62,398 bases of DNA from Deltaproteobacteria bacterium (GCA_021780495.1 JAJXYO010000013.1:1-62398); one strand, 5' to 3'; counted from the stretch's first letter, positions 19,687 to 28,456 are shown. Notes: a model not told the origin generated them from the sequence alone. Numbers and translations are program-made.

Positions 19687-20717
19687 AACAACTCCTCAAC
19701 ACACTCTATGTCATGACCCAGGGAGCTTACCTGTCGCTCGATCACGAGACCGTGCGGGTGGAGGTGGGCGGCGAGCTGAAACTGCAGGTGCCGCTGCATC
19801 ACCTCGGATCTATAGTGACCATGGGAAATGTCATGATCAGCCCGTTCTTCCTGGGCAAGTGCGCCGACGACGGTCGCGCCGTGGTGATCCTGGACCGCAA
19901 CGGGCGCTACAAGTGTCGCATGGTCGGCAAGACCACCGGCAATGTCCTGCTGCGCCAGGTTCAGTATCAGGCGGTGCAGGATGAGGCGCGAACCACCGTT
20001 CTTGCCGCCGCCATGACCGCCGGCAAGGTGAAGAACGCCCGCAATGTGCTGATGCGCAGCGCCCGCGAGGCGGATTCTCCTGATGAAGAAGCCCGCTTGC
20101 GGAAGTCCGCCGATGTTCAGGCCGATGCTCTCTTTCACCTGAAAACGCCCCGTGATGCCGATCATGTGCGCGGTCTGGAAGGGGAGGCGGCCGCTGCCTA
20201 TTTTGATGTCTTTACGTTGATGATGAAACCGGCTGAGCGGGATTTGCTCCCGATGAACGGCCGTAACCGTCGTCCGCCGCTGGATCCGGTCAATGCCTTG
20301 ATTTCGTTCCTGTACACCCTGCTATTGAACGACTGCATCAGCGCCCTGGAGGGTGTCGGGCTTGATCCGCAGATGGGCTTCCTGCATGTGCCGCGGCCGG
20401 GCAGGCCGTCGTTGGGGCTGGATCTGATGGAGGAGTTTCGATCCTTTTTGGCCGACCGCCTGGCGATTACGCTTATCAACCGCAAGCAGGTCACGCTAGA
20501 ACATTTCGAGCCGCGCCCCGGTGGCGCGGTGTATCTGAATGAAAAAGGTCGTAAAGAGGTGGTGGCTGCCTGGCAGAAGCGCAAGCAGGAAGAGGTGGAC
20601 CATCCCCTGCTGGCTGAAAAGCCGCCAATCGGTCTGTTGCCGCATCTGCAGGCCAGGTTGCTGGCACGGCATCTGCGGGGAGATTTGGAGTCATATGTAT
20701 CGTATATTCATCCGTGA
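19683..20717 (+). CDS. cas1: CRISPR integrase Cas1 (type I-C)
   Basis: The 344-residue Cas1 is the metal-dependent integrase that, with Cas2, inserts new spacers at the leader end. It starts with the type I-C pattern KQLLNTLYVMTQGAYLSLDH. The catalytic residues lie in the C-terminal helical domain: RRPPLDPVNALISFLYTLL (about 195-213), GLDPQMGFLHVPRPGRPSLGLDLMEEFR (about 225-250, with the conserved His in GFLHVPRPG and the Asp in LDLMEEFR). It overlaps the upstream BRO gene by 4 bp. The end is followed immediately by a large repeat block before cas2. No key residue appears missing. Confidence 0.95.
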   Translation: MKQLLNTLYVMTQGAYLSLDHETVRVEVGGELKLQVPLHHLGSIVTMGNVMISPFFLGKCADDGRAVVILDRNGRYKCRMVGKTTGNVLLRQVQYQAVQDEARTTVLAAAMTAGKVKNARNVLMRSAREADSPDEEARLRKSADVQADALFHLKTPRDADHVRGLEGEAAAAYFDVFTLMMKPAERDLLPMNGRNRRPPLDPVNALISFLYTLLLNDCISALEGVGLDPQMGFLHVPRPGRPSLGLDLMEEFRSFLADRLAITLINRKQVTLEHFEPRPGGAVYLNEKGRKEVVAAWQKRKQEEVDHPLLAEKPPIGLLPHLQARLLARHLRGDLESYVSYIHP

Positions 20718-20925
20718 AAGGCAAATCCCCTCTGGCACCCCTTTGCAAAGTGGGGTAACTGCAAATCCCCCTAAATCCCCCTTCAAAAAGGGGGACTTTA
20801 AAGACTCGGTTCACTGCTGCCGGGTAGACTGTGATGCCTAGCTAATTCCATCTTCAATAAGGGGGACTTTAAGACTCCCCCCTTCAGAAAGGGGGGCTGG
20901 GGGGGGATTTGCTTTCAGATTCTGA
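20718..20925. repeat. Palindromic repeat block between cas1 and cas2
   Basis: The order of units (gcaaatccccc...tttgcaaagtgggg, aaatcccccttcaaaaaggggga, ccccccttcagaaagggggg, ending in gatttgctttcagattc) mirrors the block at 18067-18213. A segment of about 60 bp (ggttcactgctgcc through taattccatc) is inserted in the middle. The two are clearly copies of one composite element. Confidence 0.88.
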
Positions 20926-20943
20926 ATGCGCACGAGGTACTTT

Positions 20944-21237
20944 ATGTGGATAGTTGTCTGTTACGACGTAAATACCGAAACACGCGATGGCAGAAGGCGT
21001 CTGCGTCGTGTGGCTCAGGTATGTAAAAACTTCGGTCAGCGGGTGCAGAAGTCGGTATTCGAGTGCCAGGTGGACGAAATCAAGTTTGAACAATTAAGGC
21101 GTCGTTTGCTGAAAGAGGTAAGGCTGGAGCTGGACAACCTTCGTCTCTACCGATTGACAGAGCCGAGGGAAAACCGTGTTGAAGAGTATGGTGCAACCAG
21201 AACCATGTTTTTTGATGAAGAGACGTTGGTTGTCTGA
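20944..21237 (+). CDS. cas2: CRISPR-associated endoribonuclease-like Cas2
   Basis: The 97-residue Cas2 is the dimeric scaffold of the Cas1-Cas2 integration complex. It shows VVCYDVNTETRDGRRRLRRV (residues 4-23), with the conserved Asp after the first strand, GQRVQKSVFECQVD (about 33-46) and a closing LRLYRLTEP strand. ATG 20944 is chosen over ATG 20926 because it is preceded by gagg and gives the normal start of the family, in which the first strand begins at residue 2. It is the last cas gene, and the array leader follows directly. Confidence 0.95.
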   Translation: MWIVVCYDVNTETRDGRRRLRRVAQVCKNFGQRVQKSVFECQVDEIKFEQLRRRLLKEVRLELDNLRLYRLTEPRENRVEEYGATRTMFFDEETLVV

Positions 21238-21408
21238 GTTGCGCGAACCTGGTGCTGATGAAGAAAACCGGGGGTGTTCGCGATGTATGAAATTCAAGTA
21301 GTTAGAGGTCCAATAAAGTGTAGTGTGTCATGTTTAGATGGTATTCCCGCACGGTACGCGAAACCGGTGGGATAACTTGCTGGAAACTGTACCCTTTTTG
21401 AGGGGACA
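21238..21408 (+). promoter_or_regulatory. CRISPR leader region
   Basis: The 171 bp between cas2 and the first repeat hold no gene and are moderately AT-rich. They are the expected place for the array promoter and the integration-proximal leader. The orientation (leader at the left, repeats ending in attgaaac on the right) agrees with transcription on the plus strand. No unambiguous -35/-10 pair was identified. Confidence 0.7.
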
Positions 21409-22527
21409 GAGCGCCCGTCCTATCTGGGCGGGCGAGGATTGAAACACCGGGACCATCACCGTAAACCCCGATCTCAGCGGAGCGCCCGTCCTATCTGGGC
21501 GGGCGAGGATTGAAACTGTCAAGGAAGATCCGCAGGGCCACACCAGCCGGGGAGCGCCCGTCCTATCTGGGCGGGCGAGGATTGAAACTAGCGTGCCGAT
21601 AAATGCGCCGTCGTTGGTCGGCTGAGCGCCCGTCCTATCTGGGCGGGCGAGGATTGAAACAGCGTTGCAGCAATCACTATTAAAGGGTGGTGAAGAGCGC
21701 CCGTCCTATCTGGGCGGGCGAGGATTGAAACAACGGGCAAATACAGGGTATGAATGCCGATGGTAATGGAGCGCCCGTCCTATCTGGGCGGGCGAGGATT
21801 GAAACCAGTATTGAGATTTAGGATTTGTGCATCTGGTTTGAGCGCCCGTCCTATCTGGGCGGGCGAGGATTGAAACTGCCTGTTCGCCGCCGCTGCCATT
21901 GTCCAGGCATTGAGCGCCCGTCCTATCTGGGCGGGCGAGGATTGAAACTAACAGTTAACAGCCGGTTTAAAGGTTTATGGTATGAGCGCCCGTCCTATCT
22001 GGGCGGGCGAGGATTGAAACCATTTTGCCAGTGTTGTTTCCAAAGATTCGAGGCTCGAGCGCCCGTCCTATCTGGGCGGGCGAGGATTGAAACAGATATA
22101 ACACCGTCGCGCCGTAAATAATCTACAGAGCGCCCGTCCTATCTGGGCGGGCGAGGATTGAAACATCGGAATGCAAAGACGGTTACTGGCTATATGATGA
22201 GCGCCCGTCCTATCTGGGCGGGCGAGGATTGAAACGACGTAACAGATGCCTTCGACTCCGCTCAGGCAACCGCGAGCGCCCGTCCTATCTGGGCGGGCGA
22301 GGATTGAAACAATTTTAAGGACTGTAAACATGGCTCACCTTATGATGAGCGCCCGTCCTATCTGGGCGGGCGAGGATTGAAACGTCAGAGTTACGTGTTT
22401 TTCGACCAGAGAGAGAATCGAGCGCCCGTCCTATCTGGGCGGGCGAGGATTGAAACTGCCTTCCAATTAGCCCAATACGGCTCGTTATCTGAGCGCCCGT
22501 CCTATCTGGGCGGGCGAGGATTGAAAC
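21409..22527 (+). CRISPR. CRISPR array, 16 repeats of 37 nt and 15 spacers
   Basis: Repeat starts are 21409, 21480, 21552, 21624, 21695, 21769, 21840, 21912, 21984, 22057, 22128, 22199, 22274, 22347, 22420 and 22491. All copies begin gagcgcccgtcctatc and end gggcgaggattgaaac, and I see no mismatch in any of them, including the last. A cgcccg/cgggcg stem sits inside. Spacers are 34-38 nt. The ATTGAAAC 3' end and the cas gene set fit type I-C, although canonical I-C repeats are 32 nt. Spacer 12 (22236-22273) contains cttcgactccgctcag, the core of a dispersed genomic repeat also present in pfaC. The array ends 58 bp before the stop codon of the convergent emrB-like gene. Confidence 0.98.
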
Positions 22528-22585
22528 AAGGAATCACTCTATGCCGATTTGAATGCAATGCTGGAGGTGTTGCTCTACATTCGGG

Positions 22586-24142
22586 TCAATGTCCGGGTGG
22601 TGGAGCGCTTTGGTGGGCCGGCCGCTTCAAGAGCAGCAACAGCGGGATGATGGCCAAAAAAGCCAGGCCGATGATGAAGAAGATCCGGTTGAAGGCCAAT
22701 GCCCCGGCTTGCCGTCGCACCTCGCCGTACACCATACCCAGTGCGGTATGATCAGCCTGGGTGATGGAAACTCCCTTGGCAATCAGAGTGTGCTGCAACT
22801 TCTGGAAATGGCTCTGAAAGATCGGGTTGTAGGGGGTGATATGAGCAACCAGGCTGGTCTGGTAGAACTGCCCGTAGCGGGCCATCATGGTGGCGGCCAT
22901 GGCGATGCCGACACTGCCGCCGATGTTGCGCAACAGGTTGAACATGCCGGTGGCGTTGCCCATTTCGGTCCGCGAGATGGTGGCCAGGGTTACGGTGGTC
23001 AGTGGCACGAAGATCATGGCCAGGCCGAAGCCGAGAACGATGCGCGGCCAGGTGTAGTCCCAGAACGAACCTTGAAGATTAAGTCCCTGCATGATGAACA
23101 TGGCTGTGGAGCCCAGCAGCAGACCGATAAGTACGATCTTGCGGCCGTCGCGCTTGCCCAGCGCCGCGCCGACAAAAGGCATGGTGATCAGGGTGGCCAC
23201 GCCGCCCGGCGCCATGACCATGCCGGCATCGGTGGCCGAATAGCCCATCAAGGTTTGCAGGAAGAGCGGTATCAGCATGATCGAACTGTACAGGGCAAAG
23301 CCGACCACAAACATGATCAGATTGCCGGCGGAAAAGGATATGTTCTTAAACAGGCGCAGGTTGATAATGGGGTGTTCGTGGGCTAGTTCGACCCGGATCA
23401 GGGCGATTATCGAAACGATGAAAACCATGCTGAAGGTAATGATGAAGGACGAGCTGAACCAGTCGTCCTGCTGCCCCTTGTCCAGTACCACCTGCAACGA
23501 GCCCATGCTGGTGGTCAACAGAAACAGCCCCCAGTAGTCGATCTTAAGCGCCTGCGCTTTCTGCCTGAGATAGTCCGGGTCGAAGATGAAGAAGGCGCAC
23601 ATGCACATGGCGATGATGCCGATCGGCAGATTGATGTAGAAGATCCAGCGCCAGCTCATGTTGTCGGTGATCCAGCCGCCCAGGGCCGGGCCAACGATCG
23701 GCCCGAACATGGCGCCCACCCCGAAGATGGCCATTGCCATGCCGCGCTGATGGGGCGGAAAGGTCTCCATCAGGATAGCCTGGCTGATCGGGATCAGTGC
23801 GCCGCCGGCTGCACCTTGCAACACGCGGAAGAAGATCAGCGCCGCCAGATTGGGGGCCGCGCCGCACAGCAACGATGCAAGGGTGAAGAGGACGATGCAG
23901 GTCATCAGAAAGCGCTTGCGGCCGAAAACCCGCGACAGCCAACCGGTCATGGGCAGCACCACCGCGTTGGCCACCAGGTACGAGGTCAGCACCCAGGTGA
24001 CCTCGTCGGTACCGGCATTCAGGCTGCCTTGCATATGCGGCAGGGCCACGTTGGCCACCGAGGTGTCGATGATCTCCATGATGGCCGGCAGCATGACGGT
24101 GATGGTGATCAGCCATTTATTGATGTTTCTGTCATCACTCAT
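22586..24142 (-). CDS. emrB: EmrB/QacA-type drug efflux transporter (MFS, DHA2 family)
   Basis: The 518-residue inner-membrane protein has about 14 hydrophobic segments. Family motifs are ITVMLPAIMEIIDTSVANVALP in helix 1 (motif D1, with TSVANVALP at about 27), GWLSRVFGRKRF (motif A, about 68-79), and GPIVGPALGGWITDN (antiporter motif C, about 146-160). It uses the proton gradient to export hydrophobic drugs or organic anions through the EmrA-TolC conduit. It is the last gene of the MarR-TolC-EmrA-EmrB operon and its start overlaps the emrA stop. The C-terminus ends in a Pro/Ser-rich tail next to the distal end of the CRISPR array. The substrate is not predictable. Confidence 0.93.
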   Translation of the reverse strand: MSDDRNINKWLITITVMLPAIMEIIDTSVANVALPHMQGSLNAGTDEVTWVLTSYLVANAVVLPMTGWLSRVFGRKRFLMTCIVLFTLASLLCGAAPNLAALIFFRVLQGAAGGALIPISQAILMETFPPHQRGMAMAIFGVGAMFGPIVGPALGGWITDNMSWRWIFYINLPIGIIAMCMCAFFIFDPDYLRQKAQALKIDYWGLFLLTTSMGSLQVVLDKGQQDDWFSSSFIITFSMVFIVSIIALIRVELAHEHPIINLRLFKNISFSAGNLIMFVVGFALYSSIMLIPLFLQTLMGYSATDAGMVMAPGGVATLITMPFVGAALGKRDGRKIVLIGLLLGSTAMFIMQGLNLQGSFWDYTWPRIVLGFGLAMIFVPLTTVTLATISRTEMGNATGMFNLLRNIGGSVGIAMAATMMARYGQFYQTSLVAHITPYNPIFQSHFQKLQHTLIAKGVSITQADHTALGMVYGEVRRQAGALAFNRIFFIIGLAFLAIIPLLLLLKRPAHQSAPPPGH

Positions 24143-25266
24143 CAGAACGGATTCAGTTCCCTGAGTACATCGCCGCTGCTGCGGCCGGTCAGTATGGTCG
24201 GCACCACGCTCATCCCCACCCGCAGCAGATGTCCGCTATCCGAACTGTTGTCGATGGCGATCTTGACCGGTATGCGTTGGACTACCTTGACATAGTTACC
24301 GGTGGCGTTCTCGGGCGGCAACAGCGAGAATGCGGCCCCGGTGCCGGCCATGATGCTGTCGACTTTACCGCTGAAGGTACGACCGGGATAGGCATCCACG
24401 TGGAACTCGACCTTTTCTCCCGGCTGAATGTAGGTGATCTGGCGTTCTTTGTAGTTGGCAGTGATCCAGGCCTCCTGCAACGGTACCAGAGCCATCAGGG
24501 CCTGTCCTGCCTGGATGTTGGCACCCCGTTCGACAGATTTGCGGGTGATGTAGCCATCCCGGGCGGCATAGATTTTTGTGTAGGACAGCTGAAGCTGAGC
24601 TTCGTTCAAAAGCGCCTTGCGTTCAAGAACCTTGGCCTTACCACCTGCTGCCCCCCCCAGACCTGCTTCGGCCTGACTGCGTTTAAGGTTCTCCTGGGCC
24701 TCTTTCAGTTGCGATTCTGCCACGCGTTGAGCTGTTTTCAGGCGGTCAAGCTGTTCTCTGGGGATGACGTCCCGGCCGAAGAGTTTCTCGCCCCGCGCCA
24801 GGTCGACTACAGCCTGATCGTGTCTGGCCCTGGCTGTCTGCAGCGCAGCCCGTGACGACTCTACCTTCAGATATTCGCCACTCGTCTCGTTTTCGGCCAT
24901 CCCGACTCCGGCCGCAGCCTTTGCCAGCTGAACCTGATAATCCCGTGGATCGATCTCCACCAGCAGGTCACCCTGCTTTACGTACTGGTTGTCGTTAACC
25001 AGGACCCTGGTCACCGTTCCTGAAACCTTCGATGACACCGGTACGACACGGGCCTCGATAAAGGCATTATCGGTCTCGAGGTGAGTCTTGCTGGCGATGA
25101 ACATCCGCAGACCAAACCAGCCTCCGATGACAATGAGTATGCCCAGAATGATGATCCCCTTATTCTTCCTGCTGCCCGTTTTTTTTTCAAGCGCTGGGTT
25201 GCCGGCTTGCTGAGGCTCTATCGCAGGTTCTTCTGACTGTTGTAGCGGTGCTGTTTCGTCAGCCAT
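24142..25266 (-). CDS. emrA: EmrA/HlyD-type membrane fusion protein
   Basis: The 374-residue periplasmic adaptor has a cytoplasmic N-terminus rich in Glu/Gln, one membrane helix (GIIILGILIVIGGWFGLRMF, about 39-58) and then a barrel-sandwich and lipoyl half (VSGTVTRVLVNDNQYVKQGD). A long coiled coil rich in Ala, Arg and Gln (about 120-210) is followed by a second lipoyl half. The motif VERGANIQAGQALMALVP and a closing beta-barrel complete the HlyD/EmrA layout. It links the EmrB-type pump to the TolC-type channel. I start it at 25266 because ggagacag lies just upstream; an in-frame ATG at 25278 has no such site. Confidence 0.92.
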   Translation of the reverse strand: MADETAPLQQSEEPAIEPQQAGNPALEKKTGSRKNKGIIILGILIVIGGWFGLRMFIASKTHLETDNAFIEARVVPVSSKVSGTVTRVLVNDNQYVKQGDLLVEIDPRDYQVQLAKAAAGVGMAENETSGEYLKVESSRAALQTARARHDQAVVDLARGEKLFGRDVIPREQLDRLKTAQRVAESQLKEAQENLKRSQAEAGLGGAAGGKAKVLERKALLNEAQLQLSYTKIYAARDGYITRKSVERGANIQAGQALMALVPLQEAWITANYKERQITYIQPGEKVEFHVDAYPGRTFSGKVDSIMAGTGAAFSLLPPENATGNYVKVVQRIPVKIAIDNSSDSGHLLRVGMSVVPTILTGRSSGDVLRELNPF

Positions 25267-25356
25267 ATCTGTCTCCATGGGTAAGTTACACCTTGTGTAG
25301 GCGCAATCTGCGGTGTTACGTGTCTCTCATGCTCGCCCGGTTATCTGGGGCTCGCG

Positions 25357-26631
25357 TCACAATCGTCCGAGTGCTTTGAGCAAACGTGCCGTGGCGGTCT
25401 GGTGGTCATAGAAGGCCCGGTAGTAATCGGTCTTGGCCTGGGTGACCAGTGTCTGGGCATCCAGTACCTCGGTGGCGGTACCGACCCGCTCATGATAACG
25501 CTCGCGGTTGATCCGCAGATTCTCTTCGCTCTGGCGGATGGCAGCCTCTGCTACGCTTATGCGTTCCTTTGCAACCGCTACATCGTTGCGCGCCGTATCG
25601 ATTTCGAGCCGGGCCTGCTGTTCTGCCAAGCGGAGTGAATCCTGGTTTCTGGAGCGGTTCTGAAGCGCGAGTTCCCTGGCCGAGGTAGATGCATACCCGT
25701 CAAAAAGATTGAATTTTATGCCGATCGTCCCTGACATGATGGCCTGCTCACGCACCTTGTCGTTCTGTACGTAATCCAGGGCCACACGTGTGTATATTTC
25801 CGGGAAGAAGTTACCCCGGCTCTCGTCAATCTGAAAATTGCTGGCCGTAACCCTGTGCCGCAGGGCCAGGATGTCGTGGCGTCCCGACAGACCGGTGCGA
25901 TCGTTTGCGTCTCCTGTTGTGTTGCCGGCTATGACGCTGGCTTCATCCAGTGCGCTCCTAAAGTCGGCCGGACTGCCGGTCAGAAAATTGAGCAGCAGCC
26001 AGATATTTTCCCGTTGGTTCTTTAATGACAGCAGTTTTTGCCGGGCGGCAGCCAGACGCACATCGGCCTGCAGGACATCGTTACGGGTCACCACCCCCTC
26101 TTCGAACAGCACCTGCGCCTCCCGGCGGTGTTGCTCCACCTGGACGACCTCTTCGTCGGCTGCCTGGATCAGTTTGCCGCTTTCAAGAATGCCGAAATAG
26201 GCCTGGATCACCTGCAGGGACGTATCATTTTTCAGGGCTTCGAATGATTGGGCCGAAGCATCCACCAGCGCTACGGCCTGTTGCTTCCGGGCAGCACGGC
26301 GTCCGAAATCATAGATCGTGTAACTGGCAGACAATCCGGCAAATTTGAAATCAGCATCCTGGGTATCGGCCGTAATGCCGTTGATGATGACCGCCTGCGG
26401 TTCAAGTTGCATGGTATAGCCGGCCTGGGAGTCAATGCGCGGAAAATACGCCGCGGACGTCTGGCGGACATTCTCCTGGGCGATGCGGGTGTCCCAGGCG
26501 CTGCGTTTTAGTACCGGGTTGTTGCTGTCCGCTTTTTGCAGGCATTCCTGCAGGGTGAGCGTTCCTGACCAGGCATGGGTTGCCACTGAAAGAAAGAGAA
26601 GGCACAACAGACTAACACGATGGCAATTCAT
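25357..26631 (-). CDS. tolC: TolC family outer-membrane efflux protein
   Basis: The 424-residue protein has a signal peptide (MNCHRVSLLCLLFLSVATHAWS, cut between Ala or Ser and Gly at about 21-22) and two homologous halves of long amphipathic helices. It has the repeated pattern seen in outer-membrane factors: LTLQECLQKADSNNPVL at the start and a second ASNFQIDESRGNFFPEI repeat after residue 235. It forms the exit duct of the efflux pump. ATG 26631 follows aagggag. The start lies inside the 3' end of the marR gene, so the two are translationally linked. No lipoprotein cysteine is present after the signal peptide. Confidence 0.9.
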   Translation of the reverse strand: MNCHRVSLLCLLFLSVATHAWSGTLTLQECLQKADSNNPVLKRSAWDTRIAQENVRQTSAAYFPRIDSQAGYTMQLEPQAVIINGITADTQDADFKFAGLSASYTIYDFGRRAARKQQAVALVDASAQSFEALKNDTSLQVIQAYFGILESGKLIQAADEEVVQVEQHRREAQVLFEEGVVTRNDVLQADVRLAAARQKLLSLKNQRENIWLLLNFLTGSPADFRSALDEASVIAGNTTGDANDRTGLSGRHDILALRHRVTASNFQIDESRGNFFPEIYTRVALDYVQNDKVREQAIMSGTIGIKFNLFDGYASTSARELALQNRSRNQDSLRLAEQQARLEIDTARNDVAVAKERISVAEAAIRQSEENLRINRERYHERVGTATEVLDAQTLVTQAKTDYYRAFYDHQTATARLLKALGRL

Positions 26632-27055
26632 AGACACTCCCTTCTTCGCGCAGGATTTCCAGCATGCGGCGAAGTTCGTTGACTTCCTGATCAGTCAACC
26701 CCTTGGTGAATTTCACCAGTGTACGGTTGGCGCACTCCGTCAGCGGCCCTTCCATTGACTTGCCCCGCTCCGTGAGGTGGATTTTATAGGCCCGACGGTC
26801 GTGAGGGTGCTGGCGCCGCTCAACCAGATCTATCTTCTCCAGACGATCGATCAGACCACCGACCGTGGTCCGGTCGATCTGGCCCTTCTCGGACAATTCA
26901 ACCTGCGTCAATCCGTCCTGTTGCCAGAGAAAAGCCAGCAGGCCGAATTGCGGCGGGGTCAGGTCATAGGTCTCTATTTCTTCGCGCATGATCGCCCAGG
27001 CACGCTGATACGCCTTGGAGAGCAGAAATCCGATGCTTTTCGTGATGTCATACAT
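26612..27055 (-). CDS. MarR family transcriptional regulator of the efflux operon
   Basis: The 147-residue winged-helix dimer has the MarR recognition region LTQVELSEKGQIDRTTVGGLIDRLEKIDLVERRQHPHDRRAYKIHLT (about 49-95, with the wing Asp-Arg-Arg in HPHDRRAYKIHLT). It heads an operon with tolC, emrA and emrB on the same strand, the common layout for substrate-induced MDR operons, so it probably represses its own operon until a toxic ligand binds. Immediately upstream is a near-perfect promoter overlapped by an atacgtat palindrome, the likely operator. Confidence 0.93.
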   Translation of the reverse strand: MYDITKSIGFLLSKAYQRAWAIMREEIETYDLTPPQFGLLAFLWQQDGLTQVELSEKGQIDRTTVGGLIDRLEKIDLVERRQHPHDRRAYKIHLTERGKSMEGPLTECANRTLVKFTKGLTDQEVNELRRMLEILREEGSVYELPSC

Positions 27056-27085
27056 GCTGTCTGTACCTCATGGTGTAATGTAGTC

Positions 27086-27113
27086 ATTATACGTATTATC
27101 AGTATGCTGTCAA
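27086..27113 (-). promoter_or_regulatory. Promoter of the marR-tolC-emrAB operon with overlapping palindrome
   Basis: On the minus strand TTGACA (27113-27108) and TATAAT (27091-27086) are separated by 16 bp, both perfect consensus boxes. An atacgtat palindrome at 27089-27096 covers the -10 side. The start codon of the MarR gene is 31 bp downstream of the -10. MarR autorepression is inferred. Confidence 0.8.
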
Positions 27114-27172
27114 TATCCAAGAAAGGTAAAAGCTGTTTACAACAGCAGCAGCTTTGCTTATCATGCTGACCC

Positions 27173-27664
27173 ATGCCGTTGCCGACACAAGCAGACATTC
27201 GCCCCATGATTGAATCCGATATCGAGGCCGTCCTGGCTATTGAGCAGTCATCGTTCCCGGCACCCTGGAAACGCGATCATTTTCAGCACGAGATCGAGGC
27301 CCCCCATTCGTTTGCTTTTGTAAGCGAGTGCGCCGGGAAGGTTGCCGGCTATGTCTGCCTGAGATCGTTGTTCGAAGAGTCTCAGATTCTTGACATCGCC
27401 GTTGCCCCAGATCTGAGGGGCCGGGGGCTCGCCCGCCAACTGATGGAGCACGCCTGCTCGCTGGCCCGGGAAAAGGGGGCCGAGGTTGTTGCGCTGGAGG
27501 TCAGGGACGGCAATCACGCGGCAATCAGCCTGTATGAACGGCTCGGATTCGTTCGCGTCGGCTTGCGCTCCCGGTATTACGAGGGCAGGGACGACGCCGT
27601 TCTGATGGAAAAAAATCTTCAAGGAGACTATCTAGATGCAGTTTACAGCCATGATCCTGTCTAA
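27173..27664 (+). CDS. rimI: Ribosomal protein alanine N-acetyltransferase RimI-like (GNAT)
   Basis: The 163-residue GNAT acetyltransferase has the acetyl-CoA loop RGRGLARQLME (about 83-93, Q/RxxGxG/A form), ILDIAVAPDLRGRG strand and helix, and the closing NHAAISLYERLGFVRVGLRSRYY (about 121-140) that is diagnostic of RimI. RimI acetylates the N-terminal Ala of S18 in E. coli and, in many bacteria, works close to the t6A tRNA machinery. ATG 27173 is the first start. The end overlaps pyrK by 29 bp, so it appears to be the first gene of a rimI-pyrK-pyrD operon. Confidence 0.9.
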   Translation: MPLPTQADIRPMIESDIEAVLAIEQSSFPAPWKRDHFQHEIEAPHSFAFVSECAGKVAGYVCLRSLFEESQILDIAVAPDLRGRGLARQLMEHACSLAREKGAEVVALEVRDGNHAAISLYERLGFVRVGLRSRYYEGRDDAVLMEKNLQGDYLDAVYSHDPV

Positions 27665-28454
27665 TGCGGAGGTCTCGCCCGGCTACTGGCGCATGCGCCT
27701 GACCGCCCCGCAGGAATTCGCCTCGGCACGCCCCGGCCAGTTCGTGATGGTGCGCGTGGCAGGCGCCATCGACCCGCTGTTGCGGCGCCCCTTCGGCATC
27801 TTCGATGTCGGCATCCATACGCCGGCCCAGAGTGGCGCTGTAGCGCAGCCGTACTTCGAGATGCTGTACCGGGTAGTAGGCAAGGGGACGGCCCTGCTCG
27901 CCACCCTGCATGAGACGGACCTGCTGGACATCCTGGGACCGCTCGGCAAGGGCTTTAATCTGGGAACGGCTGACGAGGAAAAACTCATTGTTGGCGGGGG
28001 CGTTGGCTTGGCACCGCTCTATCTTCTGGCCAGAGAACTGGTGCAGCAGTCGACCGTGCGTCTCTTTGCCGGTGGCAGGACGCGGGACGATATCCTCTGT
28101 ATCACCGAATTCGAGCGACTGGGTGTGGAGTGTTACACCGCTACCGAGGATGGTTCCCTGGGAGAACAGGGACTGGTGACGGAGGCCTTGATCCGTCGAC
28201 TGGACGCCCTTAAGGGTAGGGCGACCATCTATGCCTGTGGACCGCACGGCATGCTCAACGCTGTGGCCACCATCGCAGCGGATCGCAGCATTCCCTGCCA
28301 GGTATCGCTGGAAGGGTACATGGCCTGCGGGGTGGGGGCCTGTCTGGGATGCGTGGCTCCGGGGCAGGGGCATTCAACCGAAACCCCGGATTTCCGCTGT
28401 GTGTGCACCGATGGGCCGGTCTTTGAATCAGGCGAACTGAAGTGGAGGGACTGA
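27636..28454 (+). CDS. pyrK: Dihydroorotate dehydrogenase B, electron transfer subunit
   Basis: The 272-residue PyrK subunit carries FAD and a 2Fe-2S cluster and passes electrons from PyrD to NAD in pyrimidine synthesis. A FAD-binding barrel with [11 protein letters not shown] (about 45-55), an NAD-binding [16 protein letters not shown] segment (about 117-132) and the 2Fe-2S motif [13 protein letters not shown] (C-GVGA-C-LG-C, about 227-239, with a later Cys in FRCVC) are visible. ATG 27636 follows aaggaga and is inside the rimI 3' end. pyrD starts 2 bp after its stop. Confidence 0.94.
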   Translation: MQFTAMILSNAEVSPGYWRMRLTAPQEFASARPGQFVMVRVAGAIDPLLRRPFGIFDVGIHTPAQSGAVAQPYFEMLYRVVGKGTALLATLHETDLLDILGPLGKGFNLGTADEEKLIVGGGVGLAPLYLLARELVQQSTVRLFAGGRTRDDILCITEFERLGVECYTATEDGSLGEQGLVTEALIRRLDALKGRATIYACGPHGMLNAVATIAADRSIPCQVSLEGYMACGVGACLGCVAPGQGHSTETPDFRCVCTDGPVFESGELKWRD

Positions 28455-28456
28455 AC

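Noticed and set aside
21825..22121. Open frame with repeated ERPSYLGGRGLK peptides
   Set aside because: This is simply the translation of CRISPR repeats and spacers.
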